Positions 48,790 through 62,700 of a stretch of 64,000 nt of DNA are shown here, piece by piece (position 1 is the first letter of the stretch; every line of letters starts with the position of its first letter). The DNA is from Eudromia elegans (taxonomy: Eukaryota > Chordata > Aves > Tinamiformes > Tinamidae): assembly GCA_003342815.1 (NCBI GenBank), contig PTEX01000206.1, positions 1,240,001 through 1,304,000 on the forward strand, read 5' to 3'. Position numbers and translations under genes: made by a program. The notes under the pieces are model-generated. The model was not told the origin of the DNA, did not search any database, and saw only the letters and a list, made by a program, of their open reading frames with translations.

Positions 48790-51700
48790 CTACGGAAACA
48801 AGAAGGGGAAACAGTCTTTGAAACCATAAGCATAGTAATAGAAATAACACAAGTGGAGGACTCTTGAACTGAAAGGCATTTTCATGGAATGTGAATTTTA
48901 CAAGGTACAATGGAGCATAAGGGTAATGCTTTAGCAATAGCAGGTTTTCCTTTTTATTCTTCTTTTTTTCTTTTTTTATTTAATGAGGCAACCATTATTA
49001 TTATTATTAGGTATAATGTGTGATACTGTTATCGATACCATAAATGTACTGAGTTTTGTTTAACTTGGGCACATGGTTAGTGCAGAGTTCAAGTGTCATA
49101 CCTCAGATCTAGTCCTGTGTGCAAATCTCACATAGACTTCAGTTTGATGCTGCAATGACCCCGAACGAAAATGCTTATGTCAAGACAGAGTCCTCAGTTC
49201 CAACGGGCAAATACCCCTGCTCTATGTAGTAAGCTTCATAAATTGAGGACTACCTATTTAGGACAATGTGTACAGAGAACCTTAGTCATCCAGCTGCTGG
49301 TGATCAGACCCCTGCTGATTATTTGTACATGTTGTCCATTTCTGAATCACAATTACTAAAATCCTAATGAGGAAAATCTGGGTTTTGTGTTATCAGTCTC
49401 AAAATAGGACACATTTATTTCATTGTGTAATTCTCTTATACATGTAATTACTTATATAAGTATTAGATACTTTTGATTTACAGAGATATAAACAATAAAA
49501 TATCAGACTCATGTTACAGGCTAAATTCACTTCTTCATTATTCCTTTTCAAACAAACCATTTTTATTACAGGGTATTGGAAACAATTAGAAAATCTGACA
49601 GTCAAATTACAGCACTCTTAGGCAGGAACACAAATTAAAATTAATGGGACTATTTCTATAAAGTAGAAAGTAGTATTTTTTTGGGTGTCATGTGCACAGA
49701 TTCTATCTGTCAACCTATCCCATAACGAGAGTGTGGAAAAATGTTTTACATTAGGAATATGGTTTCAGCCACTGGAGAAAAGCAAGTCCAGAATCACTGC
49801 TCATTTTGATCTCACACATCTGTCTATGGATGGGAGGAATCATGCTCTGGATGTGTGTTCCTGCCACACCGACTACGGAAGCATTTGAGATCACTGGCTT
49901 ATGCTGAGCACTCAGTTACTAGGCGGCTGGAGTCAGGTGCAAAGAGTCCCCCTTGCAGTAGATTACTTCTTGTCAAAATTACTTGTATAAACAATGTAAA
50001 ACTGTAAAAAAGTTTTAAAATGTAAAAGCCACACTGTGGTCCAGTAGACAACTTAATTGTACGTCGGGACAAGAAAACGCTCAGAGTTAACTCCCATCCT
50101 GTGTTCTGTAAATTCTTTGGAGTGGGCAGTTATTTTCCACTGCTGACACATCACACACTGAAACTTCAGTGCTATTATAATATTGGTAGTAATAACACAA
50201 AAAGTTGGATTTAGCAAAAAAATTTTACATATATATGAATACAACTTTGAAGAAGTACTTGACAGCCTTTCAATTTTTCAGCTATTTCCTTTCGCTGACA
50301 TGAAGAAATAAACTTTCTCCCGAGTACATATGAAAAGGAAAACATTTGGCAGTAAACGTCTTCATGATGTATGGAGCCATGCTGGGGTTTGTAAAATAAA
50401 TGTTTGATTGAAAGAGTCATAGCTAAAACTCTGCACTTAGCTGACAAGAGTCTTTTTTTGCCTTTTCTGGTTCTTAAACCCAAAATATGAAAACTAAATT
50501 CTTTCACTCTTTTATGCAGTATGTTTGTACAGAAAAATCATGCCTTTCAAGAATTAATGTGACTTAATACACTTCCAAAAATTAGAAGAGTTTATCCTAT
50601 CACTTGTAATTATGTGGCTTATGCATGAAATATTTTCATGACAATATTTTTTCTTGAGTGCAGTTAGTCTTATAGTGGATTCTCAACGCACTGTAGTACC
50701 AGGTCTGAGGAGCCTGACTGTCTCTGTGGGGAATGCTTTTGATATCTGAAGTATCTGAATGGTATCTTTTGATACCCTTCCATATCCAGCCAGACCTCAC
50801 CCTGACATAATCTCATATGAATAATCCACAACTAACGCAGTTAACCTCAGCATAAGAAGTGAGGCACAGGAGCAACCCTGTAATGATTTTCATTCTGCAG
50901 TCGTAAGGGAATAATTAAAATCATTTAAAGAATGTTAGGCTTAAAATTGAAAGACACAGAATAAAATGTTACTATATTATAACTACTGTGATATATCTCA
51001 CATTATTTTGTAATTTCTTTCTGCATTTCATAAAAGCTAGATTTCTGAACTAAGTTGATTACAGTGAAACATTTTCTTGGGTGGCATTAATATATATATT
51101 TGAGATGTAACTCTCTTGCTCTTTTTACCTTGAGAAAGGAAAACTTGCCGTCTTAAGTTACCAGCAGCATAATTAAGAATATTAACTACTCTAAGTCTTT
51201 GTTTTAATAATCATAGTAATAACTTGGTCACAGTACTTATTAAAACAGATTTAAATAATTGTAAACTAATTAAAAGTTGATTCTATCAAAGTTATTAGGC
51301 TGGTTAATATGGCTTGGCCCAAGATTGAGCTCAAGTGCCCTCACTTGGTGGGGTGTAAAAAGGAAGGGCGGGGTTGAAAGCTGAGCTTTTCATAACTTTT
51401 AAACTTCAAGAAGCTGTAGGTCTTTCTGCATTCTATAGTGGACATTCTGTAGTGGGAGAGTCTGCCTCATCACTCTATCTGTGCCAGTCATATAATGCAA
51501 GAGGAAACAATAAATCCTCTGGTTATCAGTCCCCATTGAGCACAAAGATCCTGAGGAATTTCCATATCTTGTTCCCTGTTGACCTTGAGGCAGCAAAAAC
51601 CACACAGGAAAAGGGTAAATAAATAAAACATAATGTCATCTACTGGCATTTGTTCCCTCTGGGAGCACAGATACATATCACATGGTGGACTCCTTCCAAA

Positions 51701-54700
51701 GCAATTCTTAACTGTAGTGGGACTACATCAGAGAAACAGTGTCACACAGTGGGTTGCTATTTCTTATTCTTTTTCTGATGGTCTTTTAGGTGGAGGTGAT
51801 GATATCAAAAAAGAAATTCAGCATTTGACTGTCCCAGTAGACTCAGCTAAGCCCTAAGCCCCAAAGTGAAGGAAGGCAGATTTGTGAAGACTAATTTTGA
51901 CTTTCTGCAGTGCAGCTTGTAGCCATTGGGGGAGCTACTAAATACAAGAAAGAAAAGATAGAGCAGCCCTTGGCACAAAGGGACAAGGGGGAAGGGAGAA
52001 GGTCACAGGAAAGAACTGGGAGAATAACATTCTTGCCTGGGGTGACAGAGTGATTTAACAGGGAACATATTTTCTACTTATAGTCAAATAACCCCATTAT
52101 TCATAACACAATTTCCATCAAGAGTCATGATTGTCCCCAGGGCATGCTGAGTTTAAACTGACCCAAATAACTTATTACAGTAGAAACCGAGGTTTAAACC
52201 AGTTCAAGATGTATTGTGTGAGACCAGTGCAGGTAGGACTCCACTAGTGGCATATTTTCATCTTCTCTCCCTTTCATGTAACCAGATTTCTCCACTTGGG
52301 TAGCAATCATTGAGTCCATCTGTATCCTGGGGAGCAGATTTGCCTTCAGCATCTCAATGTGCAGTGTCTCAACCACCTATCAAAAGTGCAGAAGGAGAAC
52401 CCTATGGGTACTCATAAGGGCAGAGGCATGCGTGCCCCAAATCATCCCGTACTTGAGTATCCACTATCCCAGTAGAAGCACAGGCTTCAGTCTACCTGGC
52501 TCAGTGAAGCACTGCCTTGAAAACTTTAGCAAACCATGAACACTGTGAGTTAAATTGCCTCTGACTATGATGGCTTTTAAACTAAAAGTTGCCACCGAAG
52601 TTTATGCAATTTGGTGTGACAATCCCAGTTGCATCATGTTGTATGTGTCTACAGAGTAGTAAAGAGATAGTGTGAATTATATTTCAGAAGGTCCAGAGGT
52701 ATGCATATCTGTTTTCTGTTACTAGCATGCAAACTTGGAATAAAATGGGTACATGCTCAAACACATGGTGCTTAATTTTCTTTTTTTTATCACACAGTGG
52801 GGAAAAAAGAGATACTGGGACTGAGTGTGAGGAACCAAGAGAAAATGATGATTTTTATACTGACACTTTTCTCTGAGGCTATGAACTATTTTAGGCATTA
52901 AATCTGCCTGACTTTACAATCACTGGCCCAACTCCAGAATATAAATATGTATTAATATATCAATATTCAACAGCCAGCACTATGGAGTATGGTGCCTTTC
53001 TCTGCAGCTAATACATACTATTTTTTGGCTCCAGACAAACAATGCTAATAAGTTTGTCCATGGCAAGCTACTAAGAAATCCTCATTCTGAAGACAATCAG
53101 AATGTTTTAAACAGTTATGTGAGCCTGATTTAGAAAGGCAGTATCTTAATGGCTTAGCAGCCCTTAGATTCAACACCTGGCCACCTTTTGGAGCTGCAGT
53201 GAATGACACCCCAGTGCACGTCACCTGCTTCTTCTCTTTGACACATAACTCCTGTAACACCCTGAGCCTAAGAGCTGTCCATCACTTAGGTGCCATGCGA
53301 TGGCAATTCTGAAGACTTTCACACACACTTCACAGAGAAGTAAAAAAGTTTAGACGCGGGATTTTAAATGACAAACTCAAAAATGACAAAACTGTTTTCT
53401 ACATAGGCATGCTATTTTTTCTATTATTATTATTCCACTTCATTTTTCATGTGATGCAGACAGACTATGTAAATCTGTACAAGAAAGACTTCCCTTGCAG
53501 CTCTCATACTTACAAGACAGTACTCCAAGGTACTGAAGCTTGAAGCTCATCAGAAAAGATTACACATAGGTACAGTCTTTGAATGCGTCTGATGCATTTT
53601 CAGTTTTCATTTTCTCTATTTACTTCGTTCTTACTGTTAACCTACCAAACCAAAGCTGCTAGCATTATTTGCAGCTAGGACAGAATGTTGAACATGGAAT
53701 TTCAACAGTCAGCAATAAAAGAGAGAGTCTTTCTCTCTCTGATCTGATTGCAGCGCAGCAATATTGAGTTTACTCTTACATAAGCACAACATATAATACT
53801 TTATACAGAGTTGGAAAATGCACCTCGGCATACTCTCACCCCCATAAACACACCACAGTTTCCAGTCTAAGGAATCATGTGCAGTTGTTTGAAGTTACCT
53901 CCAACTTTGGAAGTTACCTCAACCTTTTTACTTAAAATGAAAAGATGGAGCTGAGATGATTCAATAGATTGAAAAGCAAAAAGTAAAAACTACGTTCTTT
54001 TGTTTTTAAATAAATATGCATAATATACAGTGCATTTGTTTTCTATGTAAACTTATTGTACCTATTTTGCATACAGTACTTTAAATGAACATTTTGCAAC
54101 AACTTATATCTATATATTTAGCTGTTCTTTCACTGAAAAAGAACATAAAAATAGACTTCATTCTGCTCTATTATTACATATACTAATATATATCACTAAA
54201 ATCTTTACAAACTTTTAACTGATATGTGTATGCTTGCAAATAGGGAGTTACAGACATTTTGTTATATACAAATTGCATATTCTGGATAATTTATCATACT
54301 CACACCCACACATGTACCTTTTTAAAAGAATATGTAAAACAGGCCAAGAGCTTAGCGAGTGAGAGATTTAAACTTGCGTGCCTGAAATCTGCCAAGGAGA
54401 TATTCCTCCTACTGCGCAGCACTGTCTTGTAGGGGTTCACTGATGCCCATGAGGATTTGCTGAGGACAGCGGAGTGCAGGGGCATGTGTGACATTTCTGT
54501 CACACATATAGTCATTTCAATCAGTTCTGCATGTTGCTGGCACAGTGTAGGAGAAGCCAGGAACGGGATAAAAAATACCTTCGAAAGGTGTCTGCAGTTG
54601 TTCACAGAACAGATCAGCATGAGTAGCATCATGCAATAGAGTAAGAAATTCTGCCTATGGAGAAGTGAAGCAGCTGGAGAAGTCCCCCAAGGAGGCAAGG

Positions 54701-55329
54701 GGTACAAGGCTGCTTTTTGGGAGGAGGGGTAGACACGGTGGCGTGATTTCCCTCTGCAAATATGATGCTTACGGCTTCTGCTTTCACGCTGTTGAGGAAT
54801 CCCTGCTGCAAGGGGAAGCCTAACAACCTAAGAACATCGACACGTGTACTGAATCTTTAGCTTCAGTGATTAACTTCTTCAGCACTCAAGTCCAGTACTA
54901 AATTTGTATATTATTTGCAAACAGCATTTGTATACGGATGGTGATAAAGCCTTTTCAATTAACAGACCAAAAAGTTCTATTCTGAGTGGCTTCATGGTCA
55001 TCTTTAGATATTAAATATTTTAGATAAATTGATTTAGAATTATATCAGAATTACATTTTGCTAGGAAAGGAAATTTTCATAAACTCTTCCAGCAAGCCCA
55101 CACAACTAAAAAGATTCTAAAAGACAAGGGTCTTTCTTATGATATTGCAAATAACTCGGAAGCTAAATAACATTTGCTCCGTGTTTCCAAGGGGCTCGGT
55201 ATACTTGCAAATGCTGCAGATACAGTAGCAGCCTTATCTATTTATACTCTTTCCTGTCTTTTTTTTGTGGCTGTTTTTAGTTGTTGCTGTGGGAACAAAA
55301 AGCTGGAGAAGTATTTAAATCTCCTTTCT

Positions 55330-55480
55330 GAAGGCTAGGAGAAGGAACACATGCTGGGACGGAGGGTTTGGATATGCATATGAAAAGAGCATGCATGATA
55401 CAATTCCCAGCTTTCCTCCCGGCTCCAGTCCTTGAGCAGCACTTGCATGAAGAGAATGGACAACTTCCTACCATTCCTGA
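55330..55480. promoter_or_regulatory. Candidate intronic regulatory element with octamer-like motifs
   Basis: A GC-richer block contains gatatgcatatgaaaag (55371-55386) and gcatgcatgata (55389-55400), both similar to POU/octamer binding sequences. Non-coding context and motif clustering suggest, but do not show, an enhancer. Confidence 0.2.
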
Positions 55481-56459
55481 GTGGATGCCAGGCAGTGGGA
55501 GGGGAAAGTAAAAGGATCTTCATCGCACATTTGCCCATAGTAAAATCAAATGCTTGCTTTTGATGACAACAACTGCAGGCTTTGCTTTAAAGTCACTCAT
55601 CTAAAAAGGCTGGTGTGATAAAGTTTGTGGTTGTTGCCCCTGTTTGGAAGCGTGGGGATGATTCTTTTTTCTCTCTGTTTTTCTTTTCCCCTCCATTTCC
55701 CTCAGTGTCCTTTGCAATCTATTCTAGAGAGAAAAATGTGCAATTCCTGGGAGGAAGGTCAAAGTCACCCTGACAAGACTCACAAGATATGCAACTTGCC
55801 ATGGGGGCATATCAGTTAAGGGGATTACAGATCAATGAAATGCCCACAACAGAACTTACGTATAATTAATTTATGTGTAAATCTTGTGTTAGCTCTTTGC
55901 AGAGATATTTTTTCCTCAGTGTCAGTTAAACTACTGAGAGCATTATCCTTTAACTTAACTCACGCCGAAAGAATCAAAAACAGTGTCATCATTCTTACCC
56001 TATCATAATATCTATCGGCTTATGCTTTTTAGATTTTTTAAAGTAACATACCTTTGTATATATATATTTAGAGTTTTTATACATGAATAGCTCTTCTTCC
56101 ACCTTTTGTTTTACTTTAGGAAAAAAAAAAAAGCCAAAATGAGATTATTTGTACTTCTTTTCTTGGACAATGGATAACAAAAACAGGCAATTCAGTGTCC
56201 CATGTGGCAAAGTTAAAAGAAAAAAAAAAATTGCTGATCTGAAAAGCAGATATCTTTTCCAATAAGGCTGTTCACTTAAACGGGGACCTAATGCAAATGT
56301 ATACCATAAGATAAGTTGAGGCAACTTCAGCTGAAACTTGGATAGAGAGATCACAGACAGACAATATGCTACTTTTTGTCCCACTCTTTTAAAGTTTGTT
56401 TTTTAATTTAGATTGTTCCTTTTGATCTGTTTTCATCTTTTTCCCAATCTGATGTTTTA

Positions 56460-56600
56460 GCTCTGGGTGTTGCCAAGCAGTGGTGTTAGCTGCTCAGCAC
56501 TTTTTGAAACTCAAGCTACTTAGGAAGGAGCCTAAAATAGATTAAAAGATCTTGGCCTCAAGAACCTGTTTTGAGCATTTTGAAGCAAAGGAATTGCCAA
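56460..56600 (+). repeat. Possible remnant of an old dispersed amniote repeat
   Basis: The stretch tgctcagcactttttgaaac, then caagctacttaggaaggagc and ctaaaatagatt, recalls a degenerate repeat common in sauropsid non-coding DNA (CTGAGCACTTTTGAAAATC..., ...TTAGGTGCCTAAATA). I cannot name its family with certainty. Confidence 0.3.
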
Positions 56601-58029
56601 GGTGCAGTTTTCATGCACAAATTATTTTGAAGAGTTGAAGAAAAAAAGACGCTGTCAGAAAATCTTTAAGGATTTCAGAATGGGAGGTCATATTCTATTG
56701 CTAACAGTTGTATATAGTATTTCCTTCTAATTATATTTTAGGATTAGTTTACAATTGAACGTAGCATATTCTGCTTTTGTAACAACAATCCTTTCAGGTA
56801 TCTAATAGGCAAAGAAGCATGTAAATACTGTTAAATTTTGTCTCATGTACAGGAATCATGAGAACATCTATGATAAATGGAAATGGGATTTTTTAGACTC
56901 TATTTTCATATAAAAAGTTAAGGAAAGGAGGAAATTATATTCTGTTGAATGTTTAACAGAAAAAGTTGAGAGTCAGATTACTAAAGCTACTCCCTTGGCA
57001 AAATGTCCCAACAGTTTGGTCCACAGACTCTAGATCTCTGTGGATCACATGAGTGTTTGAAGTGCCAAGCCTTACGCCTGCCCCAAATAAGATAAAAGTC
57101 ACTTTCCATGTACTATGAAAACACAGATACAATTTTCTTTTCCTAGTTCCATTTCATAAATTACTTCTACTAGCAGAGCAGACTGAAAATTATCTTTTTG
57201 ACTTTCTAATTTATCAGGTTCAGTTATGTTGAGTTTTGATTTTTATGGGAACCTATTTGTGATCATAAGGATAATTTTCTCTTTTTTAACCTGGCATATT
57301 TGAGTGTGCATTTTCCCATTCTCTCTATGGTACATAATCCTTCAAGAACCTAAAACTCTGTCTCTGGTGCTAGATCTCACCAGTTCTGAACCAGTTTGTA
57401 TCTTATATAGAATACTTTTTAAAAAGGTGATACTTACACAAAGATGCATAGGAGATAAGAAAAAAGCAAATAAACAAAAAAACCCCACAACACTGGACTA
57501 TGTTCAAGTCTTTTTTTTCTTGTTTGGTTTTTTTTTTTTTTTCCCCAGTAACTTTCTGCCATGTGGAAGAAGGCACAAAGCTATCAGGCATTCTGGATAC
57601 AGGTTTAACATTCACCAATTTCCTTCGTAAAAGGATAAAAAGTTAGGCTAAGTTTGTATATTTGTTGTGTGTTTTTGCTGTTCTTGGTTGTTTGTTTCTT
57701 ATAATTTCCAAAGAGTAATCATGTGTAAGAGCAATCACTTGAGTGGTCATGAAAATACTCATGATGAGGACAGCCCATATGGTATACATACAAACAGAAA
57801 AACTTTCCCAATACTCTTTACTAGCACACCACAAAAAATAAAATTCAACTTACTAACAAGTTTAACAAACATGTTTCAACTAAATTTCCCTAGGTTAGCT
57901 CAGTGCTCTTCATATACTCATATGAGCAATGAAATGAACCCAATTTAAGAAGATACTAATAAGCTCTTATCTATCTCCTTTGCTATATAACCAGTTACGT
58001 GGGACAGACATCTTTGGACAAAAAAATAA

Positions 58030-58390
58030 AATAAAAACCGCCAGGGTCCTTCTGTGAATCTGGCTGCAGTGTCATGTTGGTCTGTGGCCTGCGCCAGGGC
58101 CCGTCTCTGCTTGGCAATTAAGCTGCAGCGCAAACACCACCTCACTTCTGCAGACACTAAAGGCGCAGTGTAAGATGTGCTTAGCAACCCGCACTTCATT
58201 GCCTTAATTGCAAAGTTCATCTCCTTCTTGACACATTCCACAGCCTCTCTCGGAGTTTGCATAACGGTGCAATTGGCAATTTTAGACGAAGAAGGGAGTT
58301 GAAAGTATGATATTGCACAGTGATAGCCCCTGGGACGTATTAAAAGCAGCCAGATAAACACACATCTAGAACACTGGGCTGGATTCATCC
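58030..58390. promoter_or_regulatory. Candidate conserved non-coding element in intron 4
   Basis: About 350 bp are richer in G+C and CpG than the flanks, with several homeodomain-type cores: ggcaattaagc (58113-58123), cttaattgcaaag (58203-58215) and gcaattggcaattt (58269-58282). A 147-codon minus-strand frame spans it, but its translation matches nothing I know and it has no convincing splice sites or start context. A regulatory element seems likelier than a gene. Confidence 0.25.
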
Positions 58391-59277
58391 CTTGGACTCT
58401 GCCTTCACTGAGTTTAGCAGGGTTTAGCAGGTTTCCCTTTTAATAAGATGTAAATGAAGCATTTTTCTCAAAGCTGAAAGAGTGCTCCATGAAAGACAGA
58501 AAAAAAAAAGCCATAAAAAATGAGCTCATTACTCTGCCAACTGTTAATATTTTCCATCGTCTGGTCTCTAGCCAATAACTGGGGTCTAGCAGACAGATCC
58601 TCTTCTCGTACCTCTACAGTCCTATGTCTAATGACTGAGTCCCCTCACACACGCCAGGGTTGTTTTTCAAACATTTTCCATTTCCAAAGACCTGACAGGG
58701 TCTTTCTGTTTTCAAGTGCAGCTTTGCATCCCATGTTAACACCTCCAAGGATACATTTTTATAGAGCAGACTCTGAATATTTAAGTGCATCATTCAAGAT
58801 CCTGGTGTGAGGGACCACAGACAGGGTTACACACTCCGAGTGCCATCAGGTTGCAGAGCTTGAGGACAGATTGCTCGATGTAGGTCTATCAGCACAACAC
58901 ACTACTGTTGGCCAAAGACTGCTTTGCTTTTTAAATCCTGGAAGCCATGAGGTTTAGCAATAGAAAGTATTACTGTATGGCATGCCCAGGTTTAAAGTCT
59001 GTGTGAACTGACTATATTTGAACTGACTGGATTTGAGGAAGAACTGTGAAACAAAAATTACGAATAGTTACTGCAAGCATTTGCTACTTGCAGAGTTCTT
59101 TTAAACATTATTCTGTCATATTCATCATTCTGAAATATTATAAATGTATTTTTTTTAAAAAAATACAATAATGAAAATATGTCTCATTTTGCACTTGGAA
59201 TGATTCAGTTTAAAATACACGTGCTTTCAATGTTATGATGTGTGCTTACACCTTACAATCACATATAAACAAAGCTG

Positions 59278-59775
59278 TTACTCAGAACTAGGACTCTTTA
59301 GCCTGGAAATGCCTAAAGATATACGATAGAGATGTGAATGACATAGACACGAGTGGCATAGATGAAGTGATTGAGGAATCATTTCCTCACAATACGGGCA
59401 CCACTGTACATAAAATCAGTTTATAAAATGACAGGTTCAAAGCTCAGAAAGATGTAGCTTTTCACAAATCTGCTTAAACCATAGAACACATGTCTACAGG
59501 AAGTTGTTGATTCTAAATGCTTACAAGAGTTCAAAAAAAGATTACACCAGTTCATGAAAGGAAATCCCTGAAAGGCTATTAAACACAGAAATATGGCCTC
59601 TGGCTCAGAAATTCAATGAGCCACAGATTGCTGGGAGCTAGGAGGGAGAATGCTAGGGTTTTATTGCCATATGCTTGCCCTGCTTTTATCCTCTTCCCTG
59701 GGTATCTGCTCATACCCTTAACTGGAGACAGGATATATTCTAGGTGAATCTTTGATCTGACTTGACACTGGAAAT
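59278..59775 (+). mobile_element. Ancient CR1 LINE 3' end, about 500 bp
   Basis: The plus strand follows the old CR1 3' region shared by birds, turtles and crocodilians. It has gactctttagcctggaaa, cctcacaatacgggcacc, a bagged 'bagaagttgttgattct'-like stretch (ggaagttgttgattctaa), ggctattaaacacagaaatatg, tggcctctggctcag, atgagccacagattgctggg and ggagacaggata. The first ~300 bp correspond to the end of the reverse transcriptase frame, now broken by substitutions and stops. The rest is the CR1 3' UTR. It lies in the opposite orientation to MMP16. Confidence 0.9.
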
Positions 59776-62700
59776 TCTGTAAATGTTTTAAAACATATAT
59801 ACACTATAACACAAACCCAGACAAGACATTCAACATTTACATACTTAACCTGGGAGCACAGGACCAGCAAACAGCTCAAATTCAATATTGATAAATGTAT
59901 GATAAGAGCTGATTAAATAATCAAATAAGAGCACTATCCTTTAATAAATGAAAGGAATGCTAATACTGTAATACAAAGTTTCCTTCAAACTGAAATACTC
60001 AGGTTTCTTTCTGCCTCACCGTAGTGTGACAGAGCACTGTTTCAGACACAGAGCTCCCTTAAGAGACTCGGTTTGCAGAACTCGTCTGGTTTGTCTTTCC
60101 AGCAGCATATATGTGCTGCACAGTGTCAACCACCCTGGCAGCCAATGAAATTTACTACAAATTGATCTATGCAGTTCAAAGATCAGGATTTTCATAAATC
60201 TTACTTGGCTGCTAGCGTGGTGTCCACAGCAGAATCTGAGCACTGACCGGAGCTGAAGTGCCTTTCACTGGGTGCTCGATCTGCAGGAAGCCCAAAAAGA
60301 TTTTGCTTGGCAATCTACTACCTGCATGCTCACATTGACAGGCTTTATTATTATTATTGCCTGAAAAAATTGAATAGGTTTTTGAATGCTGGAGTGTTAA
60401 CAAAAATTTACCAAAGCCTCAAGAAGAGTTTTGTTTTTTGTTTTCCCTTCTATACTGCATTCTACATGAATGTAAGCACTCTGTAAACATTTTCTTATTG
60501 CATTTAAATGCAAATGTACACCAAAACATCTATTACTTTGGTGGTGTCTGCAGAATGTAAAAAAAATCCCTTGTTATTATTTCTTGTATATATTTTAGAA
60601 CAAGTTTCAGCAGAATTTCAGTATGGTGCAGTAGTTGCCTCAGTAAATCTGCTATACATTTTTACTCATGCATTTATCATTAATTGCTATTTATACTTCA
60701 GATATGAATACAAACAGCAGAATACCAAAGTACCACTACTGTTCTACTATGTTTATCTAAAGAAAGCTTATATTTAGCTTTTGCCTAGTATTTTCTACTA
60801 CTGGGAGACAGAGTGAATAGATCTTTAGTCAGTCAGCAATTGGTACATTAAGCATCATGTCTAATCTAACATACACTTTTTTTTCCCAAGAGCTGCTTCT
60901 AAATCATGCTCATTTTTAAAGAGCTGCACTTGTGGAACTAGGTCAATCTTATATTCACCTACTTAAAGCAGTGTGTTCCTCATTTAAAGTGGTTTAACAC
61001 TCATTTAAATAGTTTAGATGCATTTAGCAATTTACCACAAGAATAAACTGCTCTAAACAAGGGTTAAAATTACTTAAATGCATTTAACCTGACAATTTGA
61101 AATCAGTTTTGATAAGCCCATGCAATTTTTTATAGGGGCAAAAGTTAGAGACTTTAACTACAGACAGACAGCAAAAATGTTCAAACACTTTCAAACAAAG
61201 AGAGGAAATATGTAAATTAAGAAGCCAGAAAATATCTGATGGTATGTATTAGGGATAGATTTTATTCTCTATTAAAATTCAGCTCATATATCTTCATTCA
61301 TGATGGCCCACTCTCTGAATGTCTTCCTTTTCCATCTCACAGCTTTTCTATATTTAATGGAAAATACGTATTTAATAAAGCATACAGTAAATCTAGGGAA
61401 AAGAAACTGATGAAGAACACGTAAGGCAATAGTGAGGAGGAAGACCACCTCAGTCATCAGTTCCAAGTGGCAGGAACAGCCTGTGTTTCACTCCACAGGC
61501 AGGCAGCAGTAACTGCAACCTGCAAAGCCTCTCAACCCTTTTCTCTGTCTTTCTCTTGCCACCCCATGACAAGGTGAAACTCCTGAGCACGGTTACTAGC
61601 CAGGAACCTGGCCTTGATGAGGCGGCCAAAGACTAATGGGGCGTTACATAAACTCAGCCCATTCTATGGCCCCTGGGGCTCACCAGCAGAATGAACTGGG
61701 GATATCAGCTCCACAGCTTTCTAAGAACAGAAGCAGCTTTCTCCAAATTCCCTGTTCACAAGAGTGAATTTGGGTGGCTCCTCATTTGTCCTCTCTTAGG
61801 TCTGACCTTTGACATGGTGAAAAGTCTGAGATTCATTTACCATTTGACATTGTCCACTTTTAATTTCCTGGGAAGACCTCACACCAAGATTAGTTCTCAT
61901 CCTTGCTAAGGTTTTATAAGGGATTCAACAAATATCCCTCCTCACTTCTCCTCCCACTAAAAAAACCCCAAAAATCCAAACCAGAAAAACCTCCACATCC
62001 CTCACTGAAATCCAGCAGTTAGTTTTTCTACAGTAGGAGTTACATTTCTGCCTCATAAGCAGCCCTTACTATGCAGACTGCATTAAGCAGCTCTTAGATC
62101 AAATTTTGCCTCCTCCATTTCCCATAACAAGTGCTGTCATTAGATCATAGGCTACCTTCAAGTGTGACAAAGAAGGCAAATCTCAAAAACTAGCCTAAAT
62201 TTTATTACAATATATCAATAACAAGGCAGAGTTGCAAGATAAGTCCTATTGCTGTTTATACTCCTGTATGAATATACACATTATTTTTCTGTCAGCAAAC
62301 TTCCACGTCCAGCAGATTATAAAGTTTACACAGATTAATTAACATGAACTACCTATTGTTCAAAAAGAGGGCAAAAAAGAGACACTGCAGGTAGAAACAG
62401 GTATCGCCTGTGTCTCATGACAGAGAAAGCATTTCACCTTGTGAATAGTATATCCTGCTGCAATAGCCTGGGAACTCGGGGGGGAGGAGGCAAAAGGCTC
62501 TGAGGCTTAGCGGTTCCCTAATGAAGCAGATATACCAGATACACTACTCATTCTACCAAAATCCCGTGATTCAGCCTGTTACTCAGAGTGCATCAAAAAT
62601 TTCTGAGCTGCAGATTCACTAATGACCAAATTAAGATAATATGGGGAAGAGCCTTGTTAAAGCCAGCAAGAACACTATCTTCAGCTCCAGGGCAGGAGGA

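Noticed and set aside
54300-54707. 135-codon minus-strand open frame in intron 4
   Set aside because: The translation matches no known family, and frames of this length occur by chance in GC-richer intron sequence.
57945-58388. 147-codon minus-strand open frame as a possible gene or alternative exon
   Set aside because: No recognisable domain, composition drifts at both ends and no convincing splice sites. Kept only as a possible regulatory block.
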